A stretch of DNA of 64,000 bases from Shimia biformata (GTDB lineage: Bacteria > Pseudomonadota > Alphaproteobacteria > Rhodobacterales > Rhodobacteraceae), in the NCBI RefSeq assembly GCF_016888515.1, contig NZ_JAFEJK010000001.1:2575475-2639474 (forward strand), read 5' to 3'. The translations under genes were made by a program, and so were the position numbers. The first letter of the stretch is position 1, and each line of letters begins with the position of its first letter. Below the pieces are notes generated by a model. That model was not told the DNA's origin. It made no database searches and was given only the letters and a program-made list of their open reading frames with translations. Below are positions 16,795 through 25,817 of this stretch, piece after piece.

Positions 16795-18393
16795 TCACAT
16801 TCTGAATACAGGCGTATGGCGACCGGCTTCGGGCACCGATGTCACGATGGCCAGACACAGGCCAAGGATATCGCGGGTTTGCGCGGGTTCGATCAGCCCG
16901 TCATCCCAAAGCCGCGAGGTGGCATAATAGGGATCGGACTGTTCACCGTACTGGGCCCGAACCTGCTCCTCGATTAGCTTCATGTCGGCCTCCATCTTGC
17001 CCGGGTCGCCCCCTTTCTGGCGGCGCAGTTCCAGCATCACATTTGTGGCGATGTCGGCAGACATGGTGGCCAGTTCCGCCGTGGGCCAGGCGAAGAGAAA
17101 ATTCGGGGCGAAACCACGTCCGCACATGCCGTAGTTGCCTGCCCCGTATGAGCCGCCCAAGAGGACCGACAGGCGCGGCACCTTGGCAACCGACATGGCA
17201 TAGACCAGCTTGGCGCTGTCTTTGGCAATGCCGCCGCGCTCGGCTTCGGTGCCGACCATGAAGCCCGAGATGTTGTGGAGGAACAAAAGCGGGATGTTGC
17301 GTTGATCGCACATCGACACGAATTGCGCGCCCTTGAGCGAACTGTCGGACACAAGCGCCCCATTATTTGCGAGAATGCCCACTCGATAGCCGTGAATCCG
17401 CGCGGTGCCACAGACCAGCGTCTCACCCCATCCGGGCTTGAATTCGCGGAATTCGCCGGCGTCGATCATGCGCAGCAGAACCTCGCGCATGTCATAGGGC
17501 TGTTTGCGATCGGCGCTGATGACGCCAAGCAGTTCCTCTGGGTTGCGCGCCGGCGGCGCGCAGGTTGCATCGGGACCCATCGGGCGCGACAGGCCCAGTT
17601 CGGATACGATGTCGCGCATCAGAGCAAGCGCATGATACTCGTCCTCGGCCAGATGGTCAGACACACCGGAGAAGCGCGAATGCATCTCGGCCCCCCCCAA
17701 TGTTTCTCCATCAACCTCTTCGTTGATCGCCACCTTGACGATCGAGGGGCCGCCCAGATGGATGCGTGCGTTGCCGCGTACCATGATGACTTCGTCCGAC
17801 AGGGCCGGGATATAGGCCCCACCGGCCGTGCAGCCTCCAAAGACCGCCGAGATCTGCGGCAGGCCGCTCGCGGACATGTTGGTTTGACGATAAAAGGAAT
17901 TGCCGAAATGGCGGGCATCGGGGAAAACCCGGTCCTGCTCTGGCAGATAGGCACCGCCGCAATCCACCAGATAGAGGCAGGGCAGCCGGTTCTCGGCTGC
18001 GATTTCCTGGGCGCGGATGTGTTTCTGCACGGTTTCGTGATAGAAAGACCCACCCTTCACTGTCGCATCGTTGGCGATCACAACGCAGGGCAGCCCGTGG
18101 ACGATCCCGATACCGGTCACGATCCCCGCACCGGGCACCTCGCCCCCGTATTGACCGTAGGCGGCAAGCGACGACAGCTCAAGAAACGCAGTGCCCGGAT
18201 CCACCAGCAGGTCGATCCGTTCGCGGACCAACAGCTTGCTGCGCTTGCGATGCCGCGCGACCATATCGGGGCGGCCGCCAGCCGTTGCTTCGGCGATCCG
18301 CGCGCGCAGCGTTTCGACGCGCTCGCTTAGTGCGGCGTGGTTGCGGGTGTAGGTCTCTGATGCGGTCAGCACCGCTGTTTCAAGACGTGCCAT
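16795..18393 (-). CDS. Acyl-CoA carboxylase beta subunit (carboxyltransferase), set 1
   Basis: A 532-aa carboxyltransferase of the methylcrotonyl-CoA carboxylase type. Two crotonase-like halves carry GEVPGAGIVTGIGIVHG, FGGCTAGGAYIPALSDE, GWGETLVCGTARIHG and LLGGSYGAGNYGMCGRGF. It ends SVPEAGRHTPVFRM, like other MCC beta chains. ATG 18393 begins four bases after the tetR stop, so the regulator and enzyme are co-transcribed. It transfers carboxylate from biotin to the gamma-carbon of a 3-methyl-2-enoyl-CoA; which acyl chain is unknown. Confidence 0.93.
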   Translation of the reverse strand: MARLETAVLTASETYTRNHAALSERVETLRARIAEATAGGRPDMVARHRKRSKLLVRERIDLLVDPGTAFLELSSLAAYGQYGGEVPGAGIVTGIGIVHGLPCVVIANDATVKGGSFYHETVQKHIRAQEIAAENRLPCLYLVDCGGAYLPEQDRVFPDARHFGNSFYRQTNMSASGLPQISAVFGGCTAGGAYIPALSDEVIMVRGNARIHLGGPSIVKVAINEEVDGETLGGAEMHSRFSGVSDHLAEDEYHALALMRDIVSELGLSRPMGPDATCAPPARNPEELLGVISADRKQPYDMREVLLRMIDAGEFREFKPGWGETLVCGTARIHGYRVGILANNGALVSDSSLKGAQFVSMCDQRNIPLLFLHNISGFMVGTEAERGGIAKDSAKLVYAMSVAKVPRLSVLLGGSYGAGNYGMCGRGFAPNFLFAWPTAELATMSADIATNVMLELRRQKGGDPGKMEADMKLIEEQVRAQYGEQSDPYYATSRLWDDGLIEPAQTRDILGLCLAIVTSVPEAGRHTPVFRM

Positions 18394-18397
18394 GAAG

Positions 18398-19027
18398 TCA
18401 GGTATCCTGTCTTTGGAGTATCCCGTTGAGGAACACATCGGCATAGGTGCGTGACAACGCATCGGCGCTACCGCGGTCCGGGTCGAACCAATCGAGCGTG
18501 GCGTTCAATGTACCGATCAGCATCAGGCGCAGGCGACGGATATCGACGTCTTGCTTCAGCGTGCCGTCTTTCTTAAGCTGGGACAGAAGACTGTCCCACT
18601 CTGCCTCATAGGCCCTTCGCGTAGGCAAGTTGGCATCCCGGACGGATTGCGGCACCTGCCCGAAAATACGCACATTCGCCGATGTATAATCGCTCACATC
18701 AAGAAGTGCGCGCAGATGCGCCCGGATCGCGGCGCGCAGTACCGTTTCGCCGTCGGTATCGGCCCGCAGGTCGGTGATGGCGTCTCTCATGCTCGCGTGA
18801 ACGACTCGAATCCCTGCATCAAGAACGGCCGCGACGATCTCGTCCTTGGAACCGAAATGATAGTATATGCTACCCGCCTTGATCCCGGCGGCCTCGGCAA
18901 TTTTTCGGAGCGAAACGGACCCGTAGCCTTGTTCGCGGAAAAGCCGCGCGGCAATGTCCAGCACCCCGTCCCGTCCAACCGCGCTGCGCGATGTCTCGTT
19001 GACTTTGATTGCCGTGTTTTGTGCCAT
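18398..19027 (-). CDS. TetR-family regulator, first gene of carboxylase operon
   Basis: A 209-aa TetR regulator with the HTH at about residues 35-65 (SVSLRKIAEAAGIKAGSIYYHFGSKDEIV). The C-terminal ligand domain shares TSANVRIFG and LNATLDWFDPDRG with the tandem TetR at 33.5-34.9 kb. Acyl-CoA is the likely ligand, by analogy to TetR regulators of beta-oxidation. An operator-like palindrome, CTAAC-N4-GTTAG, lies 26 bases upstream of its ATG, suggesting autorepression and control of the downstream operon. Confidence 0.9.
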   Translation of the reverse strand: MAQNTAIKVNETSRSAVGRDGVLDIAARLFREQGYGSVSLRKIAEAAGIKAGSIYYHFGSKDEIVAAVLDAGIRVVHASMRDAITDLRADTDGETVLRAAIRAHLRALLDVSDYTSANVRIFGQVPQSVRDANLPTRRAYEAEWDSLLSQLKKDGTLKQDVDIRRLRLMLIGTLNATLDWFDPDRGSADALSRTYADVFLNGILQRQDT

Positions 19028-19053
19028 AGACTTTCGTATCCCCCAACGCCTAA

Positions 19054-19067
19054 CTAACGCCTGTTAG
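19054..19067. promoter_or_regulatory. CTAAC-N4-GTTAG operator in tetR/carboxylase promoter
   Basis: Palindrome CTAACGCCTGTTAG. On the minus strand a promoter fits: TTGAGT, 17 bases, TTAGTT, with the operator covering the spacer and -10. It is one of six main copies of the same motif in the window. Confidence 0.7.
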
Positions 19068-19170
19068 GTTAATAACTCAAGTGAGTCAATCGTCGTGATC
19101 GTGCCAGACTAGAGTTTGCGGAAAATTCCGCATTGGCGACCGCCAAGAGGCCGCCCAGACATTAATGTGC

Positions 19171-19201
19171 TTGCCCGGACCACGTCATCGGGTCCGGGCA
19201 A
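19171..19201 (-). terminator. Strong hairpin downstream of thiolase/SDR operon
   Basis: An 11-bp perfect stem, TTGCCCGGACC/GGTCCGGGCAA, with a 9-nt loop begins six bases beyond the SDR stop. There is no long T-run, so efficiency is uncertain. Confidence 0.6.
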
Positions 19202-19206
19202 CTGCC

Positions 19207-20037
19207 TTAGATCACGAAACCGCCACCGCAGATGACGTGCTGGCCTGAAATGAAGTTCGATTCCGGCGCACAGAACAGATAGACGGCACCGGCAGCTTCT
19301 TCCGGAGTGCCGACCCGGCCCAGCGGGATCATGCGCTCCATCTGGGACAGGAGATCGGGATTCACGCCGACCTTGATCTCTTTTTCTTCGACCTTGATCG
19401 TGCTGTCGCCATCCGCGCTGCCTTCGGTCAAGCGGGTGCGAATCGGGCCGAAGGCGACGGCGTTGACGTTGACCTTATAGCGGCCCCATTCCTTGGCCAT
19501 CGTCCGGGTGACCCCTAGGATACCGGCCTTAGCGGCGGAATAGTTGATCTGGCCAGCATTGCCGCCGGTCCCTGCGATGGACGAGATGTTGACTACCTTG
19601 CGGAACACCTCTTGCCCGGCGGCGGCCTCTTCCTTGGCCTTGGCGCTGATCACCGGCTGGGCAGCGCGCAGGATCTTGAAAGGTGCCGTCAGGTGGACGT
19701 CGATGATCGCCTGCCACTGTTCGTCGGACATCTTCTGAACGACGCTATCCCAAGTGTAGCCTGCGTTGTTCACGATGATGTCTAACCCGCCAAAGCTGTC
19801 CACGCCGGTCTTGATGAACCGTTCGGCAAAACCGACTTCGGTAACGCTGCCGGCACAGACCACGGCCTCAGCTCCCATTGCGCGCACCGCCTCGGCGGTT
19901 TCATTGGCCGGACCGGCGTCCAGATCGTTGATCACCAGCCGGGCCCCTTCCGAGGCCAGTTTGAGAGCGATTTCGCGGCCAATGCCCCGGCCCGAGCCCG
20001 AGACCAGCGCCACGCGCCCGTCGAGTTTTCCAGTCAT
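19207..20037 (-). CDS. SDR-family 3-hydroxyacyl-CoA-type dehydrogenase
   Basis: A 276-aa short-chain dehydrogenase with GSGRGIGREIA (NAD(P)-binding Rossmann motif), NNAGYTWDSVVQKM, a catalytic Ser in NISSIAG and the YxxxK of YSAAKAGILG. It ends ISGQHVICGGGF. It resembles the FabG-like SDRs found beside SCP-x thiolases in side-chain beta-oxidation, so NAD-dependent oxidation of a 3-hydroxyacyl-CoA is the likely reaction. It sits 24 bases after the thiolase gene, in one operon controlled from the 21.3-kb region. Confidence 0.88.
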   Translation of the reverse strand: MTGKLDGRVALVSGSGRGIGREIALKLASEGARLVINDLDAGPANETAEAVRAMGAEAVVCAGSVTEVGFAERFIKTGVDSFGGLDIIVNNAGYTWDSVVQKMSDEQWQAIIDVHLTAPFKILRAAQPVISAKAKEEAAAGQEVFRKVVNISSIAGTGGNAGQINYSAAKAGILGVTRTMAKEWGRYKVNVNAVAFGPIRTRLTEGSADGDSTIKVEEKEIKVGVNPDLLSQMERMIPLGRVGTPEEAAGAVYLFCAPESNFISGQHVICGGGFVI

Positions 20038-20061
20038 ATTGATTCCTCCCGAAAGGCGCTA

Positions 20062-21246
20062 TCAGGCTTTTTCATAAAGCGTGGTGACGCAGGCCCCGCC
20101 GAGGCCCAGATTGTGCTGAAGCGCCAGACGTGCGCCATCAACCTGGCGCGCATCTGCCTGGCCGCGAAGCTGCTGAACGAGCTCGGTACATTGCGCTAGG
20201 CCGGTCGCCCCAAGCGGATGGCCTTTGGACAAAAGACCGCCCGACGGGTTGGTCACGTATTTTCCGCCGTAGGTGTTGTCGCCATCATCAACGAATTTCG
20301 CCGCTTCGCCGCGACCGCAAAGGCCAAGCGCCTCATAGGTGATAAGCTCGTTGTGGGCGAAACAGTCGTGCAGTTCGACCACATCCACGTCCTCGGGCCC
20401 GATGCCCGCGTCCTCGTAAACCTGATCGGCGGCGCGCTTGGCCATCGAAAAGCCGACCACTTCGCGCATGTCATGGGCTTCGAAAGTTTCCGGGCCGTCG
20501 GTCGTCATGGCCTGCGCCGCGATCCGAACCGAACTGTCCAGTCCGTGCTTGTCGGCGAATTCCTTGGAACAAATGATCGCGGCGGCCGCGCCACAGGTTG
20601 GCGGACAGGCCATGAGCTTGGTCATGACGCCGGGCCAGACGACCTGGGCGGCCATGACGTCTTCCGCCGTCACCTTCTGCCGGAACAGGGCAACCGGATT
20701 CTTCGCAGCATGTCGGCTGGCCTTGGCGCGGATTTTTGCGAAGGTTTCTAGGGGGGTGCCGAACTCGTCCATATGCGCCTTGCCGGCACCGCCGAAGTAC
20801 CGCAGCGCCAGCGGGATCTCGGCACTGCCAACCAGTTCGTCGGTTTCATTGTCGAATGCCGCAAACGGGCTGACCCGGTCATGGAACATCGCACCGATTG
20901 CGCCAGGCTGCATCTGTTCGAACCCAAGTGCCAGAGCACATTCGACCGCGCCGCTTTCAACTGCCTGCCTGGCCAGGAACAGGGCGGACGATCCGGTCGA
21001 GCAGTTGTTGTTCACATTCAGAACCGGGATGCCTGTCATTCCGACATGGTACAAGGCGCGCTGACCGCAGGTGCTGTCGCCATAGACATAGCCCACATAG
21101 GCCTGTTGGACTTTATCATAATCCAACCCCGCGTCTGCCAGAGCGGACCGGGTCGCAGCGGTCGCCATCACATCGTAGCTTTCGGATTTTCCCGGCTTCT
21201 GGAACGGGACCATCCCAACGCCTGCAACATAGGCTTTGTCTGTCAT
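20062..21246 (-). CDS. SCP-x/lipid-transfer-type thiolase
   Basis: A 394-aa thiolase of the sterol-carrier/lipid-transfer subfamily that cleaves 3-oxoacyl-CoA, often with branched chains. The nucleophile is Cys82 (VNNNCSTGSSALF), with His293/His298 in ELHDCFAHNEL and His343 in GGLLSKGHPLGATG. There is no SCP2 domain, which is usual in bacteria. ATG 21246 is preceded by a GAGAGAGA-rich site. The gene heads an operon with the SDR and lies opposite a gamma-carbonic-anhydrase-like gene, with two operator-like sites between them. Branched 3-oxoacyl-CoA from the neighbouring carboxylase pathways would be fitting substrates. Confidence 0.9.
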   Translation of the reverse strand: MTDKAYVAGVGMVPFQKPGKSESYDVMATAATRSALADAGLDYDKVQQAYVGYVYGDSTCGQRALYHVGMTGIPVLNVNNNCSTGSSALFLARQAVESGAVECALALGFEQMQPGAIGAMFHDRVSPFAAFDNETDELVGSAEIPLALRYFGGAGKAHMDEFGTPLETFAKIRAKASRHAAKNPVALFRQKVTAEDVMAAQVVWPGVMTKLMACPPTCGAAAAIICSKEFADKHGLDSSVRIAAQAMTTDGPETFEAHDMREVVGFSMAKRAADQVYEDAGIGPEDVDVVELHDCFAHNELITYEALGLCGRGEAAKFVDDGDNTYGGKYVTNPSGGLLSKGHPLGATGLAQCTELVQQLRGQADARQVDGARLALQHNLGLGGACVTTLYEKA

Positions 21247-21301
21247 TTCTCTCTCTCCCTAGTTCGGTCAGGCCACCCTAATCGGTCCGCCAGCCTATTT
21301 T

Positions 21302-21315
21302 CTACCATTTGTTAG
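21302..21315. promoter_or_regulatory. CTAACA-type operator, thiolase promoter
   Basis: CTACCATTTGTTAG differs from the consensus CTAACANNTGTTAG at one base. It lies 55 bases upstream of the thiolase ATG in a divergent 253-base intergenic region. Confidence 0.6.
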
Positions 21316-21383
21316 ATTTTAAATCCCAACCTTGGGAAGTGTCAATATCGCCAAGCTGTGACGTAGGGAGCTTGCGCTATTTT

Positions 21384-21397
21384 CTAACTTGTGTTTG
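21384..21397. promoter_or_regulatory. Degenerate CTAAC-N4-GTTTG site, carbonic-anhydrase-like gene side
   Basis: CTAACTTGTGTTTG keeps CTAAC and GTTTG at the right spacing but lacks the inner A/T pair of the consensus. It lies 102 bases upstream of the gene at 21500. It could be a secondary site or chance. Confidence 0.35.
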
Positions 21398-21499
21398 TTT
21401 TCGGGCCACACGCCCTGATCGGCGGCACAATTGAGGGATTCTGGTCCCGGCGCAACCGCTGACAAGCGTTTAGCACTCAGCTTACGAAAGGTGGTCGGA

Positions 21500-22111
21500 A
21501 TGGCATACTGTTATGAGTTCAAGGGTTTTATACCCGTCGTGCCCGAGGATACATATGTCCACCCCCAGGCCGTTCTGATCGGAAATGTCATCTTGGGTCA
21601 TGGATGCTACATCGGCCCCGGAGCAAGCTTGCGGGGCGATTTCGGCAGGATCGTGATCGGGGATGGAGCCAATGTTCAGGACAATTGCATCATCCATTCC
21701 TTTCCCGGCCGCGACGCCGTGGTGGAAAGCGACGGCCACATCGGCCATGGCGCGATCCTGCACGGTTGCACAGTGGGCCGGAACGCTCTGGTCGGAATGA
21801 ATTCCGTCATTATGGATGGTGTAGAGCTTGGGGCGGAATCGATTGTCGGCGCGCAGGCGTTTGTGCGTGGCGAAACCGTGATTCCGGCGCGTTCGATGGT
21901 GGTGGGATCGCCGGCAAAGGTGATCCGCGAGGTCAGCGAGAAAGAAATCGCGTGGAAAACGCGCGGCACCGCGGAATACCAGCAACTTGCGCGCGATTGT
22001 CTGGCCGGATTGAGGCCGGTCGAGCCGCTGAAGGCGGTCGAGGCAGACCGGCCCGGCATGGCGGCCTCTGACGTCGTCTCCATTCAGGAGGCGCGGCGGA
22101 CATCGTCCTGA
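21500..22111 (+). CDS. Gamma-carbonic anhydrase-like hexapeptide protein (PaaY/CaiE type)
   Basis: A 203-aa left-handed beta-helix protein with repeated hexapeptides (for example [20 protein letters not shown]) and the three metal-ligand His residues in NCIIHSF and [12 protein letters not shown]. PaaY and CaiE homologues occur in phenylacetate and carnitine CoA pathways; PaaY has thioesterase activity that rescues dead-end CoA adducts. ATG 21500 follows AAAGGTGG. It is divergent from the SCP-x thiolase. A thioesterase or bicarbonate-supply role (three carboxylases nearby) are both conceivable; sequence alone does not decide. Confidence 0.85.
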   Translation: MAYCYEFKGFIPVVPEDTYVHPQAVLIGNVILGHGCYIGPGASLRGDFGRIVIGDGANVQDNCIIHSFPGRDAVVESDGHIGHGAILHGCTVGRNALVGMNSVIMDGVELGAESIVGAQAFVRGETVIPARSMVVGSPAKVIREVSEKEIAWKTRGTAEYQQLARDCLAGLRPVEPLKAVEADRPGMAASDVVSIQEARRTSS

Positions 22112-22138
22112 CCTGTCCGGGAACCGGACCGGTCAGGA
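22106..22138. terminator. Bidirectional hairpin between convergent genes
   Basis: A stem of TCCTGACC/GGTCAGGA plus GTCCGG/CCGGAC, with one mismatch and a GAA loop, overlaps the stop codon of the hexapeptide protein. It lies between two converging genes and could end both transcripts. Confidence 0.65.
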
Positions 22139-22222
22139 CTACTTCAGATTCCGAAAGCGCCAGATGCAAGCGCCTTGACGCGGAACGGCACCCCCCGACC
22201 CGGTGTGCCGTCCCTCAAGCCT

Positions 22223-23830
22223 TTACAGACGGAAGATCCCGTAGTGCGGATCGTCGATCGGTGCATTGAGCGAGGCAGAAATCGACATGCCAAGCGCGTT
22301 GCGTGTGTCCGCCGGGTCGAGGATGCCGTCGTCCCACAATTCCGAGGTCGAGGTATAAGCCTCGACATCGCGCTTGTATTTTTCCAGCACCGGTTCGCGG
22401 ATCGCGGCGATTTCTTCTTCGGTCAGCTCTTTGCCTTCGCGCTGAAGCTGCCGAATCTTGACGTCCGCCATGGTATTTGCGGCCTGATCCGCCCCCATCA
22501 CGCCGATCTCGGCCTGGGGCCACATGAACAGCGTGCGCGCGTCCCAGGCCCGTCCGCACATCCCGTAGTTGCCGGCCCCGTAAGACGCATTGGCGATTAC
22601 TGTGAACTTCGGCACGACCGAGCCGCCCTGCGCCATCAGCATCTTGGCGCCATCCTTGGCGATGCCTCGTTCTTCGTATTCGCGGCCCACCATATAGCCG
22701 GTGATGTTCTGGAAAAAGACCAGAGGCGTGCGGTTCTGGTTGCACAACTGCATGAAATGCGCTGCCTTGAGCGAACTGTCGTTGAACAGCACCCCGTTGT
22801 TGGCAAGGATGCCGACCTTGTAACCCCAGATATGGGCAAAGCCGCACACCATCGTGGTGCCATAGTCCGGCTGGTATTCGTGAAAGCGTGAGCCGTCCAC
22901 GATCCGGGCCAGAACCTCGCGCATGTCGAACTGGGTTTTCCGGTCTTTTGGAATGATCCCGTAGAGTTCTTTGGGGTCATAGTAAGGCTCTTCATAGGCC
23001 GCGGTTTCGATGATCGTTTTCGGCGTGCGCTTCCACTGGCCGACAATCTCGCGGGCCAGTGAAAAGGCGTGTTTTTCGGTCGCGGCGCGATAGTCGCCGG
23101 TGCCCGATACCGAGGTGTGCATGACCGCGCCGCCAAGCTCCTGAACACCGACCTCTTCGCCGGTAGCCGCCTTGACCAGCGGGGGACCGCCAAGGAAAAT
23201 CGCCCCTGTGCCTTCGATGATGATGTTGTAGTCGCTCAGCGTCGGCACATAGGCGCCGCCAGCCGTGCAGTGACCGCCGACCACGGCAATCTGCGGGATA
23301 TTGGCCTGGCTCAGCTTGACCTGGTTGCGGAACACCCGCCCGCCCAGATACCGGTCGGGAAACACCCCGTGCTGCAGCGGCAGGAAACCGCCCGCGCTGT
23401 CACAGATATGGATGACCGGCAGGCGGTTTTCCAGCGCGACATCCAGAAGACGCACGACCTTTTTGACCGTATGTGGATACCAAGCCCCGCCCTTGACGCT
23501 AGCGTCGTTGGCGTGGATGGCGACCTCGCGACCCTGCACAATACCGATGCCCGTCACCACAGCGGCGCCAGGCACGGTTCCATCGTATTCGCGACAGGCG
23601 GCAAGTGTGGAAAACTCCAAAAACGGAGTGCCGGGGTCCAGCAGCAGTTTCAACCGCTCGCGCACGCCCAGTTTGTTCTGGCGGGCAAGGCGGTCGATAT
23701 CGCGTTGCGGGCGTTCGAAACGCGCCGCGTGCTGGCGGGCGTGGAATTCCTTCAGCCGTTCAGACATGGCGGCATAGTTTGCCTTGTAGTCGGCGGCATT
23801 GGTGTCGATCAGACTTTCAATCCTGCGCAT
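22223..23830 (-). CDS. Acyl-CoA carboxylase beta subunit (geranyl-CoA carboxylase-like), set 2
   Basis: A 535-aa carboxyltransferase. Motifs are GTVPGAAVVTGIGIVQG, GGHCTAGGAYVPTLSDY, ANASYGAGNYGMCGRAWDA and the tail DTRNALGMSISASLNAPIDD. ATG 23830 sits two bases after the BCCP stop, with GGAGGAG upstream. Together with a separate BCCP, a biotin carboxylase and AtuA it forms a unit resembling the atuC/atuF/atuA genes of acyclic terpene utilisation. The likely substrate is therefore a 3-methyl-2-enoyl-CoA with an isoprenoid tail; methylcrotonyl-CoA cannot be excluded. Confidence 0.9.
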   Translation of the reverse strand: MRRIESLIDTNAADYKANYAAMSERLKEFHARQHAARFERPQRDIDRLARQNKLGVRERLKLLLDPGTPFLEFSTLAACREYDGTVPGAAVVTGIGIVQGREVAIHANDASVKGGAWYPHTVKKVVRLLDVALENRLPVIHICDSAGGFLPLQHGVFPDRYLGGRVFRNQVKLSQANIPQIAVVGGHCTAGGAYVPTLSDYNIIIEGTGAIFLGGPPLVKAATGEEVGVQELGGAVMHTSVSGTGDYRAATEKHAFSLAREIVGQWKRTPKTIIETAAYEEPYYDPKELYGIIPKDRKTQFDMREVLARIVDGSRFHEYQPDYGTTMVCGFAHIWGYKVGILANNGVLFNDSSLKAAHFMQLCNQNRTPLVFFQNITGYMVGREYEERGIAKDGAKMLMAQGGSVVPKFTVIANASYGAGNYGMCGRAWDARTLFMWPQAEIGVMGADQAANTMADVKIRQLQREGKELTEEEIAAIREPVLEKYKRDVEAYTSTSELWDDGILDPADTRNALGMSISASLNAPIDDPHYGIFRL

Positions 23831-23832
23831 TG

Positions 23833-24336
23833 TCACTCCTCCTCCGGGGCCAATTGGGCCAGGATGTCTTTCAGACCAAAACTGTCGCCTTCGGCGAATG
23901 GCATTTCGGCAACGACCCCGTCGCGCGGGGCCGTCAGTGTGGTTTCCAACTTCATGCTTTCGATCACCAGAAGCGGCTGGCCTTCTTCAACCGCATCGCC
24001 GGGTTTAACCGCAACCGACACCACGACACCCGGCATGGGCGCCACCAATCGGTCGTCGCTCGCGCCACCGTCGCTTCCGGCCAGGCGTTCGGCGGGATCA
24101 ACCCGCCCGACTTCGTAGGTTCGCCCGTCCATGTGCACAAAAGTTGCTTCCGGCCCCACGGCCAGTCGCAATTCGCGCACAACACCCTTGGCCCTCAGCT
24201 TGTAACCGCCCGGCAGACCCGTCGGGTCCAATTGGCAGGCAACAGCGCCAGTGGGGGTATTGAGCACGAACCGGCTGCCATCATGACCCAGCCAGCAATC
24301 AGTCTCTTCTCCGTCCATCTGAAAAATCCGTTGCAT
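23833..24336 (-). CDS. Stand-alone BT/biotinyl domain subunit (BCCP), set 2
   Basis: A 167-aa protein corresponding to the C-terminal third of a usual carboxylase alpha subunit. A BT-like beta domain (about 1-85) is followed by a biotinyl domain (about 95-167) with the biotinylation site VIESMKLETTL (Lys129). ATG 24336 shares its A with the biotin carboxylase stop (TGATG), so the two halves are translationally coupled. In most methylcrotonyl/geranyl-CoA carboxylases these parts are one chain. Both halves look intact, so this is a clean split between domains rather than a frameshifted wreck. Confidence 0.88.
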   Translation of the reverse strand: MQRIFQMDGEETDCWLGHDGSRFVLNTPTGAVACQLDPTGLPGGYKLRAKGVVRELRLAVGPEATFVHMDGRTYEVGRVDPAERLAGSDGGASDDRLVAPMPGVVVSVAVKPGDAVEEGQPLLVIESMKLETTLTAPRDGVVAEMPFAEGDSFGLKDILAQLAPEEE

Positions 24337-25805
24337 CAGTTTCTCCACCCACCCATCTTGCGGTACATTTCCGGTATCTGCATTACGTCACTCACCAGGC
24401 GCTCGTCCGATAGGGCCGCCGCCGCCATCAGCAAGTCAGAGACATCTTCGCCCGGCGCGGTCAGCGTTTCGGATTGTTCAGCCAGGAAGCCAGTTGAAAC
24501 GTCACCAGAGGCGAAATCCGGATGTGCAAGGATTGCATCCAGGTAACCAGTGTTGGTCGTTACCCCGAGAATCACATAGCTTTGCACCGCGCTCCGGGCA
24601 CGGGCGATGGCCTGCGCGCGATCCGGGCCATGCACGATCAGCTTGGACAACATCGGGTCGAAGTCGGTCGTTACCTTGCCGCCATCCAGAATGCCGCTGT
24701 CTACGCGGATCCCCTCGCCCTGGGGTTCGTCCAGCAGCAGGATATTGCCGATCGCGGGGCGAAAATCGGCGGTCGCATCCTCGGCACAGATGCGCAGTTC
24801 GATCGAGTGTCCGGTTTGGGGAATATCCGCCTGCACGGCGCTCAGCCCGTCGCCCGCCGCGACACGCAGCTGCTCGGCAACCAGATCAAAGCCGGTTACC
24901 ATCTCGGTCACCGGATGTTCGACCTGAAGGCGGGTGTTCATTTCCAGGAAATAAAAGGCCCCATCCTGTGCATAGATGAATTCGACAGTCCCTGCCCCGC
25001 GGTATTTGACGGCGCGGGCAATTCCGGCAGCGGTCTCGCAGATCTCATCCCGTTGCTCGGGGGTCAGCGCCGGTGACGGCGTTTCCTCGATAATCTTCTG
25101 GAACCGGCGCTGGATCGAACATTCACGTTCCCAGAAATGGACCACGTTGCCCTGTCCGTCGCCCATCACCTGCACCTCGATATGGCGCGGGCGTTCGATA
25201 TAGCGTTCGACGAAAAGCCGCCCGTCGCCGAAATATCGTTCGCCTTCGCGGCGCGCGGTTTCGATTTCGGTCTCCAGCGTGCTGTCCTCGCGTACGACGC
25301 GCATGCCCTTGCCGCCACCGCCGGCCGAGGGCTTGATGAGCAGCGGATAGCCAACGGCGCGGGCGCGTTCGACAAAGCTCGCCGGATCATCATCCTCGAT
25401 GGCCGAGGGGGCGACGGGAAACCCGCGTTCCTCGACGAAGGCGCGGGCGCGGACCTTGTCCCCCATCAGGTCGATGACCTCGGACGTCGGGCCGACAAAG
25501 GTCACTCCGGCTTTTTCCAGCGCCGCGACAAAACCGGCATTCTCTGACAGAAAGCCATAGCCGGGATGAACCGCGTCCGCGCCGATCCCTTTGGCGGCTT
25601 CGACGATCTGAGGAATATCGAGATAGGCGGCCACGGGCGTCGGGCCGTCGATCATCACGACCTCATCTGCAATCAGATGCGCCGGCCCCTCTTGCTCGGC
25701 GACATGACGCAACACGGCAGTCGCAAGCCCGCGGGCCTTAGCGGTGCGCAACACGCGCGCCGCGATCTCGCCCCGATTGGCGACCAGGAGTTTCGAAATG
25801 GTCAT
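24336..25805 (-). CDS. Biotin carboxylase subunit, set 2
   Basis: A 489-aa biotin carboxylase without a BCCP domain. It has LLVANRGEIAARVLRTA, HPGYGFLSENAGFV, the ATP-grasp loop GGGGKGMRVV, YFLEMNTRLQVEHPVTEMVTG, and ends after the C-terminal BC domain at RKMGGWRN. It pairs with the separate BCCP just downstream and the carboxyltransferase beyond it. It lies 12 bases after atuA in the same operon. Catalytic segments look complete, so it should be active with the BCCP partner. Confidence 0.92.
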   Translation of the reverse strand: MTISKLLVANRGEIAARVLRTAKARGLATAVLRHVAEQEGPAHLIADEVVMIDGPTPVAAYLDIPQIVEAAKGIGADAVHPGYGFLSENAGFVAALEKAGVTFVGPTSEVIDLMGDKVRARAFVEERGFPVAPSAIEDDDPASFVERARAVGYPLLIKPSAGGGGKGMRVVREDSTLETEIETARREGERYFGDGRLFVERYIERPRHIEVQVMGDGQGNVVHFWERECSIQRRFQKIIEETPSPALTPEQRDEICETAAGIARAVKYRGAGTVEFIYAQDGAFYFLEMNTRLQVEHPVTEMVTGFDLVAEQLRVAAGDGLSAVQADIPQTGHSIELRICAEDATADFRPAIGNILLLDEPQGEGIRVDSGILDGGKVTTDFDPMLSKLIVHGPDRAQAIARARSAVQSYVILGVTTNTGYLDAILAHPDFASGDVSTGFLAEQSETLTAPGEDVSDLLMAAAALSDERLVSDVMQIPEMYRKMGGWRN

Positions 25806-25817
25806 GGTGTCGTCCTC

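Noticed and set aside
21384-21397. Second strong operator upstream of the carbonic-anhydrase-like gene
   Set aside because: Only the outer arms match the consensus; it is listed as a weak site and not counted among the six main copies.
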